A DNA stretch of 64,000 nt from NCBI RefSeq assembly GCF_012848855.1, contig NZ_CP051630.1, positions 2,769,501 through 2,833,500 of the forward strand, read 5' to 3'. The stretch is from Pyruvatibacter mobilis (GTDB lineage: Bacteria > Pseudomonadota > Alphaproteobacteria > CGMCC-115125). Under the pieces are notes generated by a model that saw only the letters and a program-made list of their open reading frames with translations, was not told the DNA's origin and made no database searches. Of this stretch, positions 1 to 8,626 are shown piece by piece. Within the stretch, counting starts at the first letter, position 1, and each line of letters starts with the position of its first letter. The position numbers were made by a program, and so were the translations under genes.

Positions 1-229
1 GGGCGGCGGCGATGTCGATCAGCGTTTGAGCGTCATCGGCGGCAAGGCCGAAGCGCTCTGCCACAATGCGCTCCATGGCAGCGCGTTCGCTCTCGTCGAA
101 GTCACGGTCAAGGCGGGCACCTTCGACCATCAGTGCCGCGGCAGCGACCTGCTTGACGGAGAACGGATCAGCACTTTCGCCGTCCGGCGCCTTGCGCTGA
201 TCAAGAAAAGCAACAATTCGATCCAGCAT
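1..229 (-). CDS. TerB-like protein, N-terminal part (cut by window edge)
   Basis: The reverse strand encodes a protein beginning MLDRIVAFLDQRKAPDG at 229 and still open at position 1, so only 76 residues are visible. The rest (helical, with DFDESERAAMERIVAERFGL) resembles the TerB-family metal-binding/tellurite-resistance fold common as a lone housekeeping gene in alphaproteobacteria. Family knowledge: TerB domains are all-helical with acidic metal-binding positions; what the lone versions do is not established. It lies downstream of the RND exporter on the same strand, 106 bp away, and the gap holds a long hairpin, so cotranscription is uncertain. The assignment rests on a partial protein. 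Confidence 0.6.
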   Translation of the reverse strand, partial: MLDRIVAFLDQRKAPDGESADPFSVKQVAAAALMVEGARLDRDFDESERAAMERIVAERFGLAADDAQTLIDIAAA

Positions 230-280
230 GGTTTGTTTCCTCTAGCGAGCAATCCGGCTCTTGTATCGGTCCGGTAAGTC

Positions 281-318
281 CGGGAGTGCAGCAGCCTTGT
301 GTGACAGCTGCACTCCCG
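281..318. other. Long perfect hairpin between the exporter and the TerB-like gene
   Basis: Arms 281-292 and 307-318 are fully complementary (12 bp, core GGGAGTGCAG / CTGCACTCCC) around a 14-nt loop. No T-run follows the stem in either direction, so it is not a standard intrinsic terminator. It may act as an mRNA-stabilising 3' hairpin for the exporter transcript or as a processing site. Confidence 0.5.
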
Positions 319-335
319 TCTCGTGATTATTCCGC

Positions 336-2861
336 CTAATGGGCCAGGATGCCCGACGCGGCCTTCACCGGGGCACGGCGCGGGAACACCATGTCCAGCA
401 CCACGGCGATGGCCGGCAGCACGGTGATCGACATGATCATGTTGGTCATGAACATGAAGGTCAGCAGCAGGCCCATATCCGCCTGGAACTTGAGCGGCGA
501 GAACGTCCAGGTGCTGACGCCCACAGCCAGGGTGATGGCGGTGAACACAACGGCCATGCCCGTCTCGAACATCGACTGCTTGAAGCTATCGGTGATGTTG
601 AGGCCTTCGGACAGGTGGAACTGGAGGCGGTTGTAGATATAGAAGGCGTAGTCCACGCCGAGGCCAACGGCCAGCACCATCACCGGCAGGGTGGACACCT
701 TGAGGCCGATTTCCAGCTCCTTCATGAACCAGTAGCCCAGGAAGGTGGCCAGGGTCAGCGGCACACAGCAGCAGATCGTGGCGCGCCAGTCGCGGTAGGT
801 GAGATACACCAGCAGGATGATGGTCACATAGACATAGAGCATCATCGGCAGTTCGGCCGTTTCGATCTCTTCGTTGGTGGCCGCCTGCACGCCCACATTG
901 CCGGAGGCAAGGCGGACATTGACGATGTTGCGGAAGTAGTCGTCCGGATCAGCCTTGGCGGCGGACGCGTCACCATCTTCGGAAGCAGCAGCCTTCTCGG
1001 CATCAGCAGCAAGACGCTCACTGACGGCCGCGCGGGCTTCGTCTTCGGTCTGGTATCGGTTGCCCCACTGGTCGACAAAGACGTTGCCGTCCGGATCGAC
1101 ATAGGGATAGGCCGCACGCCACGTCTTCACGCCGGCAATCACGCTTTCAATCGTGGTGGCCTTGGCATCGTCGGTGAAGATCTGAAGCGGCAGGGTGGTG
1201 CAATCCACGTCAAGAAGACCTGACGAGGTGGGCACGGGACCAACAGCCTGCACGAGGGCAAACTTATTGCGCGGCAGGGTCTGATATTTGAGGTTGCCCT
1301 CGTTCCAACCGGCTGATGAGCCCTTGGCAGCAGTCGGCAGCGAGATCACCGCGGCGACGCCTTCCCGGTTCTGCATGTACCAGGAGAAGCGGGCGAGATA
1401 GTTCATGACATTGTGGTCGATACAGGCCTCAGACGGGGTCTCGTTGACGACCGTCAACAGGTTGAGGCCGAGGGCGAACTTGTCGACCACGAAGCGGCTG
1501 TCCTCATTGTAGCGCGCTTCGGTACGCAGTTCCGGGGCGCCTGCATGCAGGTCACCCACGTGGCGGCCAAGGCTCTGCCACACGGCGAGACCGAAGAGCA
1601 CAACACTGCCGGCGAAGATCATGATGGCAACGCGCGGTTCGGCCAGCTTGCCCACATGGGTCATCATTCGGATACGGAAGTCGCGCGCTGCGTTGGCCCG
1701 GTCCACGAACTTCTCGTCGAAGGAGAAGTAGGACGCCAGCAGCGGCAGCATCACCAGGTTGGTGACAATCTTGAGCGCCACACCGATGGAGGCGGTGACG
1801 GCCAGTTCCTGGATCATGCCGATCGGGATCAGGATCAGGGTACCGAAGCCGACGAGGTCGGTGATCAGCGCCATGGAGCCAGGTATGAACAGCAGGCGGA
1901 AGCTGGCGCGCGCCGCTTCCTCGCCGCTGGACCCTGCCGTGATTTCCTTGGTGATCAGGTTGATCTGCTGCACCCCGTGACTCACGCCGATGGCGAAGAC
2001 AAGGAACGGCACCAGGATGGCCAAAGGATCAAGGCCGTAGCCAAGGATATGCAGCACGCCGAACTGCCATATCAGCGAGGTGAAGGAGCAGAACAGCGCC
2101 AGGAAGGTCAGCGTCCAGGATTGGGCGTAGAGGAACACCGACAGGGCCGTGAGCACAAAGGCGATGGCGAAGAATATGACCACCGTCTGGGCGCCGTCGG
2201 CGATATCACCAATCAGCTTGGCAAAGCCGATGATGTGGATGGTGTACTGATCGTCCTCGTACTTGCCGCGGATCTTTTCTTCCAGCTGGTCGGCGAGGTC
2301 GAAATAGTCGAGGCGCTGCTGGGTCTGCGGGTCGATGTCGAGGAGTTCGGCAACCACCATGGCGGCGGTGGAATCTTCAGCGACGAGACGGCCGAGGAAG
2401 TTGCCCCGGATCACGTTGTTCTCGATCCGCGCCAGCGCCGCATCGTCCATGTTGTTGACGGTCACGGTGCCGGGGATCACGTCGTCGGCATTGATGCCTT
2501 CCTCGGTGATTTCCAGATAGCGCGTGTTGGGCGTCCACAGCGAGGTCACCGTGCGGCGGTCAACGCCGGGCAGGTAGAACAACTCGTCGGTGACTTCCTT
2601 GTAGCGGGTGAAGAAGTCCTTGTTCCAGATGGTGCCTTCACGCTGGGCGAGGACGATGATCACGCGGTTGGAGCCAAACAGCCGGTCCCGGTAATCCTGG
2701 AAGGTCTGGATGTATTCGTGGCCGGTGGGCAGCTGCTTCTCGAAGCCGGCGTCCATCCGCAGCTGGAAGGCATAATACGCACAGTAGATTGTGATGACCG
2801 CGAAGACGGCCAGGATGATGGCCTTCGCGCTGAACAGCACATTTTCCAGCAGCTTGATCAT
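336..2861 (-). CDS. RND superfamily exporter (MMPL-type)
   Basis: An 841-residue inner-membrane protein of the RND/MMPL superfamily (COG1033-like predicted exporters). One N-terminal membrane helix (about 10-30) is followed by a periplasmic domain, a bundle of about five helices (about 220-400), a second helix near 410-430, a second periplasmic domain, and a final helix bundle (about 680-830), the duplicated RND plan. Acidic and Gly-rich motifs in the helices (VGLGVDYAFYIYNRL) are typical of proton-driven members. The second periplasmic loop carries a hydrophilic Ala/Asp/Glu-rich stretch (about 625-655) that looks like an insertion. Substrate is unknown; relatives move lipids or hydrophobic compounds. 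No adaptor or outer-membrane gene lies beside it. It is divergent from the diiron gene across a 942-bp gap. Confidence 0.85.
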   Translation of the reverse strand: MIKLLENVLFSAKAIILAVFAVITIYCAYYAFQLRMDAGFEKQLPTGHEYIQTFQDYRDRLFGSNRVIIVLAQREGTIWNKDFFTRYKEVTDELFYLPGVDRRTVTSLWTPNTRYLEITEEGINADDVIPGTVTVNNMDDAALARIENNVIRGNFLGRLVAEDSTAAMVVAELLDIDPQTQQRLDYFDLADQLEEKIRGKYEDDQYTIHIIGFAKLIGDIADGAQTVVIFFAIAFVLTALSVFLYAQSWTLTFLALFCSFTSLIWQFGVLHILGYGLDPLAILVPFLVFAIGVSHGVQQINLITKEITAGSSGEEAARASFRLLFIPGSMALITDLVGFGTLILIPIGMIQELAVTASIGVALKIVTNLVMLPLLASYFSFDEKFVDRANAARDFRIRMMTHVGKLAEPRVAIMIFAGSVVLFGLAVWQSLGRHVGDLHAGAPELRTEARYNEDSRFVVDKFALGLNLLTVVNETPSEACIDHNVMNYLARFSWYMQNREGVAAVISLPTAAKGSSAGWNEGNLKYQTLPRNKFALVQAVGPVPTSSGLLDVDCTTLPLQIFTDDAKATTIESVIAGVKTWRAAYPYVDPDGNVFVDQWGNRYQTEDEARAAVSERLAADAEKAAASEDGDASAAKADPDDYFRNIVNVRLASGNVGVQAATNEEIETAELPMMLYVYVTIILLVYLTYRDWRATICCCVPLTLATFLGYWFMKELEIGLKVSTLPVMVLAVGLGVDYAFYIYNRLQFHLSEGLNITDSFKQSMFETGMAVVFTAITLAVGVSTWTFSPLKFQADMGLLLTFMFMTNMIMSITVLPAIAVVLDMVFPRRAPVKAASGILAH

Positions 2862-3561
2862 GTTTTTTCCGTTTCACTCCACGCCACATGAGGTTGCCGT
2901 GCTTGGTCGGGCGCGGCAGCCCCGTGAACTCAAAACCAATGTCCTTAGCCGGAAATTGCCTGCGCTCTCGACGCCTGACCATTCGTTGCGAATGATCCGC
3001 CTGCGCCCGGATCGGGCCGGCGAGAGTGCGATATCATCCCCGGCTGACGCAGCGCAGGCCCTGGGTGCAGCGCCCCGGCCACGTCAGATTTCCACCACAC
3101 CAATGTCAGAGGCTTTGATGCCGGTCCTAATGTTGCGACTGTTGCGCTTCAGCGCCCTGGCAATAAGCCGGGCGTCTTCTAGAGCGCGTCGCCCCCCGGT
3201 GACCGGCTGCACCAGGATCGCGAGATCCCCGGTGCACCCTCCCCAATGGTTTCTTCCTTATAACGACCAGTTTGTTACCGGCTTCTTTTGACCGGGCCGC
3301 CCGTCCCCAACGCTGCTGCGTTCAACCGGAAGGTTTACGCAAGCGGCGCAGGCCATACGTCCCGCAAGCGTCCCCGATAGCACGGGTACGTCGCGGGTGG
3401 TACAAAAACCTGACATGAATCTGAGCAAATTTGCCGGAACGTTGCCAGAAATATGCACAGGCGCGGCTTTTTCGTGCGGCAACATGGTTAACCGAACACC
3501 CCACCCCACACCCATAAGACAACCCATGGGGGAAGTCGGCGCCACTCGGTCCGAAGCCTGA

Positions 3562-3590
3562 TTGACGTTGCGGGTGTAGGGTTTTGATAA
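3562..3590 (+). promoter_or_regulatory. Predicted sigma70-type promoter for the diiron gene
   Basis: TTGACG (3562-3567), a 17-nt spacer, then TGATAA (3585-3590). The start would be near 3597, leaving a leader of about 205 nt before the diiron coding region. Confidence 0.45.
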
Positions 3591-3597
3591 GGAAAGA

Positions 3598-3611
3598 TGA
3601 CACTGGCGTCA
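3598..3611. promoter_or_regulatory. Dyad at the predicted transcription start (possible operator)
   Basis: The 14-mer TGACACTGGCGTCA has inverted TGAC/GTCA ends and matching inner C/G positions. It starts about 8 nt after the predicted -10, the position where a repressor would block initiation. No regulator gene adjoins, so the binding protein is unknown. Confidence 0.35.
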
Positions 3612-3803
3612 CTTTTCGCTTGCGGGACCGCTGACAGAGACCTACCTTTTTGTCAGTAAGAGCGGTGTCAGGGCGGCAAGCCCCGATGCCCCTTGCCTTG
3701 TCCAGCCCGCCTCCCTACGCGGATGGACTGACATAGAGCTGTTTGACCGCGCTGCCCGATTGGCCGGGCCGATATGCGGTTTCTTGGAGGAGACAACTCT
3801 GCC

Positions 3804-4925
3804 ATGACGCGCCAGATTACCTATGACGCTGCCTATGACGCATGCGCCCCGGACGATTTCGCGGCGATGATTGAAGTGGACCGCTACGGCGCCCGCTCCA
3901 CCGCGTTCGACAAGATCATTTCCGCGACCCACGACCATTTCTGGGATCCGCTGGACACCAAGTACATCGATTTCTCCGAGCCGTTTGACTACGAGAACGA
4001 GATGATCCTGCCGGAGGATATGGTTCCGGAACTGCAGCTGCCGAGCTTCCAGAACCTCTCCGAAAAGGATCGCGTGCGTTTCGTCAACGAAACCGCCCGC
4101 TGGATGCTGTCGGCCATTCTGCACGGTGAAGCCGGCGCGCTGGGCCTCTCCGCCTCGCTCTGCCACATTCTCCGTGACCCGGGCGCACAGGAATACGCTG
4201 CCAACCAGACCCGCGAAGAAGCCCGCCACGTGACGGCGTTCGCCGCCTATGTGAAGGCCCGCTGGGGCACACCGCTGCCGTGCGGTGAGACGCTGAAGAA
4301 CCTGCTCGTCGACATCGTCAACGCGCCGGAAGTCTACAAGAAGGTCGTCGGCATGCAGATGCTGGTGGAAGGCCTGGCCATGGGTGCGTTCGCCGCGCTT
4401 TACACCAACGCCAAGGACCCGCTTCTTGTCCGCCTGACGCAGCTGGTGATGACCGACGAGGCGTTCCACCACAAGTTCGGCAAGATCTGGGCGGACCGCA
4501 CGGTGCCGAACCTCTCTGAAGAAGAGCAGCACATCATCGAGGACTGGGCTGCTGAGTGCTTCCAGACCCTGCTGTTCAACCTGGTGAACCCGGAACAGAA
4601 GAAGGTGATCTACGCCGACTTCGGTCTCGACTGGCAGCAGGTTCAGGCCGAGATGCTGGAAGCCTTCACCGACGATGACCGCCGCGAACGCATGAAGAAC
4701 GGCACCGACATTTTCCGTGTGCTGATCAAGACGCTGCTCAAGGCCGGCATCATTACCGACCGCACCAAGCCGTTCTACTCCACCTATGTGGACATGGACG
4801 AGTTGAAGTCGGAAGGCGACCACATGGTGGGTGATGACATCGCTGAAGAAGGCATCAAGTACCTTCAGACGATCAATTTCGGCACCAACAAGGACGCCCT
4901 CAAGCAGGTTTCCGCTGCCGAGTAA
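3804..4925 (+). CDS. AurF-like ferritin-fold diiron protein
   Basis: A 373-residue soluble protein. The start was set at 3804 because GGAGGAG lies at 3786-3792; an in-frame ATG 30 bp upstream lacks a site. Two repeats of the carboxylate-bridged diiron signature are visible: E109 followed 28 residues later by EEARH (E139, H142), and E189 followed 28 residues later by DEAFHH (E219, H222). That E-x28-(D/E)ExxH pattern, twice, is the arrangement of the AurF/p-aminobenzoate N-oxygenase-like four-helix diiron family. Such enzymes activate O2; the substrate here is unknown and none of its neighbours is a clear pathway partner. No signal peptide. It ends at a strong intrinsic terminator, so it appears to be monocistronic. 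A non-catalytic ferritin-like role is possible. Confidence 0.75.
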   Translation: MTRQITYDAAYDACAPDDFAAMIEVDRYGARSTAFDKIISATHDHFWDPLDTKYIDFSEPFDYENEMILPEDMVPELQLPSFQNLSEKDRVRFVNETARWMLSAILHGEAGALGLSASLCHILRDPGAQEYAANQTREEARHVTAFAAYVKARWGTPLPCGETLKNLLVDIVNAPEVYKKVVGMQMLVEGLAMGAFAALYTNAKDPLLVRLTQLVMTDEAFHHKFGKIWADRTVPNLSEEEQHIIEDWAAECFQTLLFNLVNPEQKKVIYADFGLDWQQVQAEMLEAFTDDDRRERMKNGTDIFRVLIKTLLKAGIITDRTKPFYSTYVDMDELKSEGDHMVGDDIAEEGIKYLQTINFGTNKDALKQVSAAE

Positions 4926-4952
4926 GGCCGCGGGCACTGCCCACTGATCTGA

Positions 4953-4989
4953 CGGCCCGCCGGGGAAACCCGGCGGGCCGTTTTCATTT
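4953..4989 (+). terminator. Intrinsic terminator after the diiron gene
   Basis: A perfect 12-bp stem CGGCCCGCCGGG (4953-4964) with a GAAA tetraloop and its complement at 4969-4980, followed by TTTTCATTT. The same stem sequence recurs at 5981-6011. Confidence 0.9.
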
Positions 4990-5050
4990 GGTGTCGCAGA
5001 CCAGGATGCGGTGCTGGCATTCTTCCCCTGACCGCGCCTAGGCTTCTTCC

Positions 5051-6055
5051 ATGGTGACCGAGACAGCGATACATGCGGGCCTGCCGAATGCCCGGCTGCC
5101 TGCCCCACCCTGGCGGCGGATCGGTCACGGTGTTTGGGGAGACGTCTTTGATCTCGGCGATGGCAGCGTCCTCAAGCTGGTGCGTCATCACGGCGGTATC
5201 GGGTCCGGGCGTGACATCCTGTTCGGCGAGGTGAGAGCGCTCGACCTCCTGCGCGGATTGACGAGCCCGGTGACCACCGCAGCGCTGCATGGTTTTGGCG
5301 AGATCGATGCGGACGCTCCGGCGCTTGAGGATTTCTGCGGGTGGATACGGATGGGCCGCCTGCCGGGGGTGACCGCCTCTGCCCTGCTTGCGGACACGCG
5401 GAGCCGCGATGACCGGATTACGATCATGCGGCGTATCGGGGAGGCTGCAGGGCAATTTCATCAGCAAAGCGGCGGCCTCGTGCCCGAAGGTGCCGGTCTG
5501 CCGGACCTGACCGCACGGCGGCTGTCGGAAATCACCGATATCGTCCCGGACATGAGGGTTTACTGTGAGCGTGTTGATGCGGTGCTGCATGGGGCAGACC
5601 CGCATCCCTTTCTGCACGGGGACATCAATGGCGGGAACGTGCTTTTTGCCGACCCGGCGGCCCCGGCCACCAGTGCCATCGGGCTGATTGATCTGGGCGA
5701 AGCGCAATGCGGGGTCACAGAGATCGAGTTGCGCCACCTTCATGACATCGCCAGTTCCGATGCTCGGAGCGACGGCATGGCCGACGCAATGATCGAAGGA
5801 TATGCCGCTACTACGGGGCACACACCGCGGCCGGAACTGCTTACGGCAGCCTATTGCCTCAATACACTCGGGACATTCGCGATTGCCCGCCTCGGCACCG
5901 TACCGGGGCTTGATGAAAGTGGAGCCAGGCAGGCTGCGATGGCAGCGCTTCAAAGCTTGGGTGACGTTCCAGACGAAAAACGGCCCGCCGGGGGAGGATC
6001 CCGGCGGGCCGTCTGTCTTTCGCACCATCAGAACACCCTGAGGGATGCGTCCTGA
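5051..6055 (+). CDS. APH/choline-kinase-like phosphotransferase
   Basis: A 334-residue kinase-fold protein. The N-lobe has a VLKLV lysine strand (about 41-45). The catalytic loop is FLHGDINGGNVLF (about 189-201, HGDxxxxN) and the metal-binding segment is IGLIDLGEAQCG (about 213-224; Glu where Asp is commoner). These are the marks of the aminoglycoside/small-molecule phosphotransferase family; the substrate is not predictable. The ATG at 5051 has only a weak ribosome site. The last 25 or so residues (from DEKRPAGGG) are encoded by the terminator hairpin at 5981-6011 and the sequence after it, so the C-terminus is probably non-functional extension. It stands alone between two terminators. Confidence 0.75.
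   Translation: MVTETAIHAGLPNARLPAPPWRRIGHGVWGDVFDLGDGSVLKLVRHHGGIGSGRDILFGEVRALDLLRGLTSPVTTAALHGFGEIDADAPALEDFCGWIRMGRLPGVTASALLADTRSRDDRITIMRRIGEAAGQFHQQSGGLVPEGAGLPDLTARRLSEITDIVPDMRVYCERVDAVLHGADPHPFLHGDINGGNVLFADPAAPATSAIGLIDLGEAQCGVTEIELRHLHDIASSDARSDGMADAMIEGYAATTGHTPRPELLTAAYCLNTLGTFAIARLGTVPGLDESGARQAAMAALQSLGDVPDEKRPAGGGSRRAVCLSHHQNTLRDAS
5981..6020 (+). terminator. Bidirectional terminator inside the 3' end of the kinase frame
   Basis: Stem CGGCCCGCCGGG (5981-5992) and its complement (6000-6011) with a 7-nt GGAGGAT loop. AAAAA precedes the stem and TCTGTCTTT follows it, so it can serve both this gene and the convergent lipoprotein gene. The stem is identical to that at 4953-4980. 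Confidence 0.8.
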
Positions 6056-6068
6056 CTGCGAGGTCTAA

Positions 6069-6302
6069 TTAGCAGTTCGGGTCTTCCTTGCAGCCCTTGT
6101 AGGCACCGGCGCCGGCACCGACCGCGCCGCCGATCACGGCACCTTCGGCGGCAGACCCGCCCGTGGCGGCACCAATCGCGGCACCGGCAGCAGCGCCGAT
6201 ACCTGCGCCACCCAGAGCATTCTTCTCGGTATGGCTCATATTGCTGCACGCGGCGGTCATGCCCAGTACGCCAGCAAGGATTACGGCTTTCGCATAACGC
6301 AT
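6069..6302 (-). CDS. Small glycine-zipper lipoprotein
   Basis: A 77-residue protein starting MRYAKAVILAGVLGMTAAC; the cysteine at residue 19 follows a lipobox-like segment, so it is expected to be a lipoprotein. AGGAGA sits just upstream of the ATG at 6302, which decides this start over one 60 bp upstream. The mature part is a run of Gly/Ala zipper motifs (GGAGIGAAAGAAIGAATGG and similar), typical of small outer-membrane or periplasmic glycine-zipper proteins of unknown role. It ends with a short Cys-containing tail (GCKEDPNC). It is convergent with the phosphotransferase gene. Confidence 0.75.
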   Translation of the reverse strand: MRYAKAVILAGVLGMTAACSNMSHTEKNALGGAGIGAAAGAAIGAATGGSAAEGAVIGGAVGAGAGAYKGCKEDPNC

Positions 6303-6426
6303 TGTTCGTCTCCTGCTGTGGTCGATGCGGGGAAAACACAATCGCCCCGCCGGTGGTTCCAAACCGATTTCGGCTGCGCGGCATCAGCGGCTGACACCGG
6401 CATACGGGCTGGCCTATCCTGCCTCC

Positions 6427-6909
6427 ATGCCGCACCCGCTTTCCTGGACCGAGCTTGATCTTCCCCCCGACGGACGCCAGTCGGAGCGCGCCCTCAATGT
6501 GCAGCGCGGGGTTTGCCGCCACCTGATGGGACTGTCACTCGCGCCTCTGACCGAGTTCACACTCGCCAGCGGCAGGCGCGCGGATGTGATCGCCCTTGCC
6601 AGCAATGGCGACATCACCATCATTGAGATCAAGACCAGCCTTGCGGACCTCAGGGCTGACACCAAGTGGCCGGAATATCGCGACTTCTGCGACCGCCTGT
6701 TCTTTGCGGTGCCCGAAGACTTCCCGATGCAGCACCTGCCACCGGATGCAGGCCTTATGGTGGCCGACCGGTATGGCGCTGAACCCCTGCGCGATGCGCC
6801 GGTTCACAAACTGTCCGCCGCCCGTCGTAAGGCCGTGACCGTGCGTCTTGCCCGTGCGAGCGCATTGCGCCTGTCGCGCCTGGCGGATCCGGAGGCCGGG
6901 CTTGTCTGA
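6427..6909 (+). CDS. mmcB: MmcB family DNA repair-associated protein
   Basis: A 160-residue protein matching the MmcB family, first described in Caulobacter as an SOS-associated gene whose loss increases mitomycin C sensitivity. Visible marks are an N-terminal ERALNVQRGVCRHL segment and a PD-(D/E)xK-like core: GRRADVIAL, then ITIIEIKTSLADLRAD, where Asp and Glu-x-Lys could bind metal. The start at 6427 fits the family's usual length; an open frame extends further upstream without family-like sequence. No SOS box was searched for exhaustively. It precedes the heptose genes by 141 bp and is probably transcribed separately. Confidence 0.8.
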   Translation: MPHPLSWTELDLPPDGRQSERALNVQRGVCRHLMGLSLAPLTEFTLASGRRADVIALASNGDITIIEIKTSLADLRADTKWPEYRDFCDRLFFAVPEDFPMQHLPPDAGLMVADRYGAEPLRDAPVHKLSAARRKAVTVRLARASALRLSRLADPEAGLV

Positions 6910-6986
6910 GAGCCTGCGGCCTGGGGCGGCCCGGGATAGACACTCCCGGATGCGCAGCCTATTAACCGGACTAACGATCCCGGCCT

Positions 6987-7014
6987 TTGAGCGCCGCCAT
7001 CGGCGCCCTATGAT
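6987..7014 (+). promoter_or_regulatory. Predicted promoter for hldE
   Basis: TTGAGC (6987-6992), a 16-nt spacer, TATGAT (7009-7014), 37 bp before the hldE ATG. Confidence 0.45.
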
Positions 7015-7050
7015 CCCGGACTTCCGACCGATGCGACCCGAAGGCCCTAA

Positions 7051-8565
7051 ATGAGTGCTTCCAGTTCCGCCTCTGGCGTTCCGTCCACCGACATGAGCGA
7101 CGAGCTCGACATCCTTGCGCGTTTTCCGCAGGGTCGGGTGGTGTGTCTGGGCGACATCATGCTCGACCGCTATGTCTATGGTCGCGTGGATCGCATTTCG
7201 CCGGAAGCGCCGATCCCGGTCATCGCGGTCGAGCGCGAGGCGGCGATGCTTGGTGGTGTGGGGAATGTGGCACGCAATGTAGCCTCCCTGGGCGGCACCG
7301 CGGGCCTGCTGGCGACCATCGGCGACGATGAGGCCGGGCGCGAGGTGCTGCGGCTCATCTCGGAAGAAGAGCGCATCGAGCCCGACCTGATTACTGATAT
7401 CGGCCGCGCGACGACGGTGAAGACGCGGTTCGTGGCAGGCGCGCAGCAATTGCTCCGGGCAGACCAGGAAGTCGCGCTGCCCCTGTCCGGGGAAAGCGTC
7501 GACGCGATCGTTGAGGCCGCCCGCGAGGATATGGCCAATGCGGGTGTAATTGTCCTGTCCGACTATGCCAAGGGTTGCCTCTCGGACAATGTGCTGCAGG
7601 CCATCATCGGCACGGCCCGCGACATGGGATTGCCGGTGATCGTTGATCCGAAGTCGGCGGATTTCTCGCGCTACAGCGGCGCGACCATGATCAAGCCGAA
7701 CCTCAAGGAACTGGCATTGGCGACCGGCATGCCCTGTGGCACGGACGCGGAAGTGCTTGATGCGGCAACCGAGGCGCTGGCCCATGCCAATGCGGATGCC
7801 ATTCTCGTAACCCGGTCGCAGGCAGGCATGACCTTGGTGATGCGCGCGCCTTCCGGTGAGGGGATCGAGGCGCATCATTTCCCGGCCCGCGCGCTTGAAG
7901 TGTTCGATGTCTCCGGTGCCGGCGACACGGTTCTTGCAACTCTGGGCCTTGCCATCGCGGCCGGCGCGGACCTGCCCCAGGCCGCCGCCATAGCCAATGC
8001 GGCTGCGGGGCTGGTGGTGGCCAAAATCGGGACGGCTGTTGTCTATCCCGGAGAGCTGACCCACGCGCTTCACGAGGCAGATGTCAACAAGGCGGATCAG
8101 AAGATCTGTACGCTGACGGAAGCCCTGGACCGGGTGGAACGCTGGCGGGCCCAGGGACAGAGCGTCGGCTTCACCAATGGCTGCTTTGACCTCATTCACC
8201 CCGGGCATCTGTCGCTGCTGCGCCAGTCGCGCGCGGAGTGCGACCGGCTTGTCGTCGGGCTCAACTCCGACAGCTCAGTGAAACAATTGAAGGGAGAGAG
8301 CCGCCCGCTGCAAGGCGAACTGGCGCGTGCTCTTGTTCTTGCTTCGCTCGAGGACGTGGACATGGTGGTGATCTTTTCGGACGAAACGCCGCTGACGCTG
8401 ATCTCCACACTCAAACCCGACGTGCTTGTGAAAGGTGCCGACTATACGGTGGAGACCGTTGTGGGGGCCGACATCGTGCAGGCGAATGGCGGCCGAGTGG
8501 TTCTGGCCGAACTGGTGGCCGGCCAAAGCACCACAAACACCATCGCGCGCATGACGGGTTCGTGA
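7051..8565 (+). CDS. hldE: Bifunctional D-glycero-beta-D-manno-heptose-7-phosphate kinase / heptose-1-phosphate adenylyltransferase
   Basis: A 504-residue fusion enzyme that makes ADP-heptose for the LPS inner core. The PfkB-type kinase domain (about 28-340) shows GDIMLDRYVYG, GGVGNVARNVASLG and the catalytic VSGAGDTVLATL. The adenylyltransferase domain (about 365-500) shows GFTNGCFDLIHPGHLSLL and the motif near GLNSDSSVKQLKG. Length is as expected plus a short N-terminal extension. GAAGG lies 7 nt before the ATG at 7051, supporting it over an internal ATG at 7093. The epimerase hldD follows 61 bp downstream, so the pair likely forms an operon. Confidence 0.95.
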   Translation: MSASSSASGVPSTDMSDELDILARFPQGRVVCLGDIMLDRYVYGRVDRISPEAPIPVIAVEREAAMLGGVGNVARNVASLGGTAGLLATIGDDEAGREVLRLISEEERIEPDLITDIGRATTVKTRFVAGAQQLLRADQEVALPLSGESVDAIVEAAREDMANAGVIVLSDYAKGCLSDNVLQAIIGTARDMGLPVIVDPKSADFSRYSGATMIKPNLKELALATGMPCGTDAEVLDAATEALAHANADAILVTRSQAGMTLVMRAPSGEGIEAHHFPARALEVFDVSGAGDTVLATLGLAIAAGADLPQAAAIANAAAGLVVAKIGTAVVYPGELTHALHEADVNKADQKICTLTEALDRVERWRAQGQSVGFTNGCFDLIHPGHLSLLRQSRAECDRLVVGLNSDSSVKQLKGESRPLQGELARALVLASLEDVDMVVIFSDETPLTLISTLKPDVLVKGADYTVETVVGADIVQANGGRVVLAELVAGQSTTNTIARMTGS

Positions 8566-8626
8566 TCCCGAAGAATTCCAGGGCCTCAAGCCCCCCGCCC
8601 TCCCGTGAGAGATATACAAGGCTTCC

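Larger units (their letters stand above)
2862..3803. other. 942-bp non-coding region between exporter and diiron gene
   Basis: No convincing gene was found: the short open frames here have no recognisable protein and no good ribosome site. It does contain a sigma70-like promoter on the plus strand (3562-3590) with a dyad at its start site, an imperfect dyad AACGACC-A-GTTTGTT at 3262-3276 that resembles TetR-family operators, and a weak hairpin (CTGACA 3631-3636 / TGTCAG 3651-3656) in the leader of the downstream gene. A small RNA cannot be excluded. Confidence 0.5.

Noticed and set aside
1413-2891. A 492-codon open frame antisense to the exporter
   Set aside because: His/Asp/Gln-rich translation typical of antisense frames in GC-rich genes; the exporter on the other strand has clear membrane helices.
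3258-3545. A 95-codon minus-strand frame in the gap before the diiron gene
   Set aside because: No recognisable motif, no ribosome site, and it overlaps promoter-like sequence.
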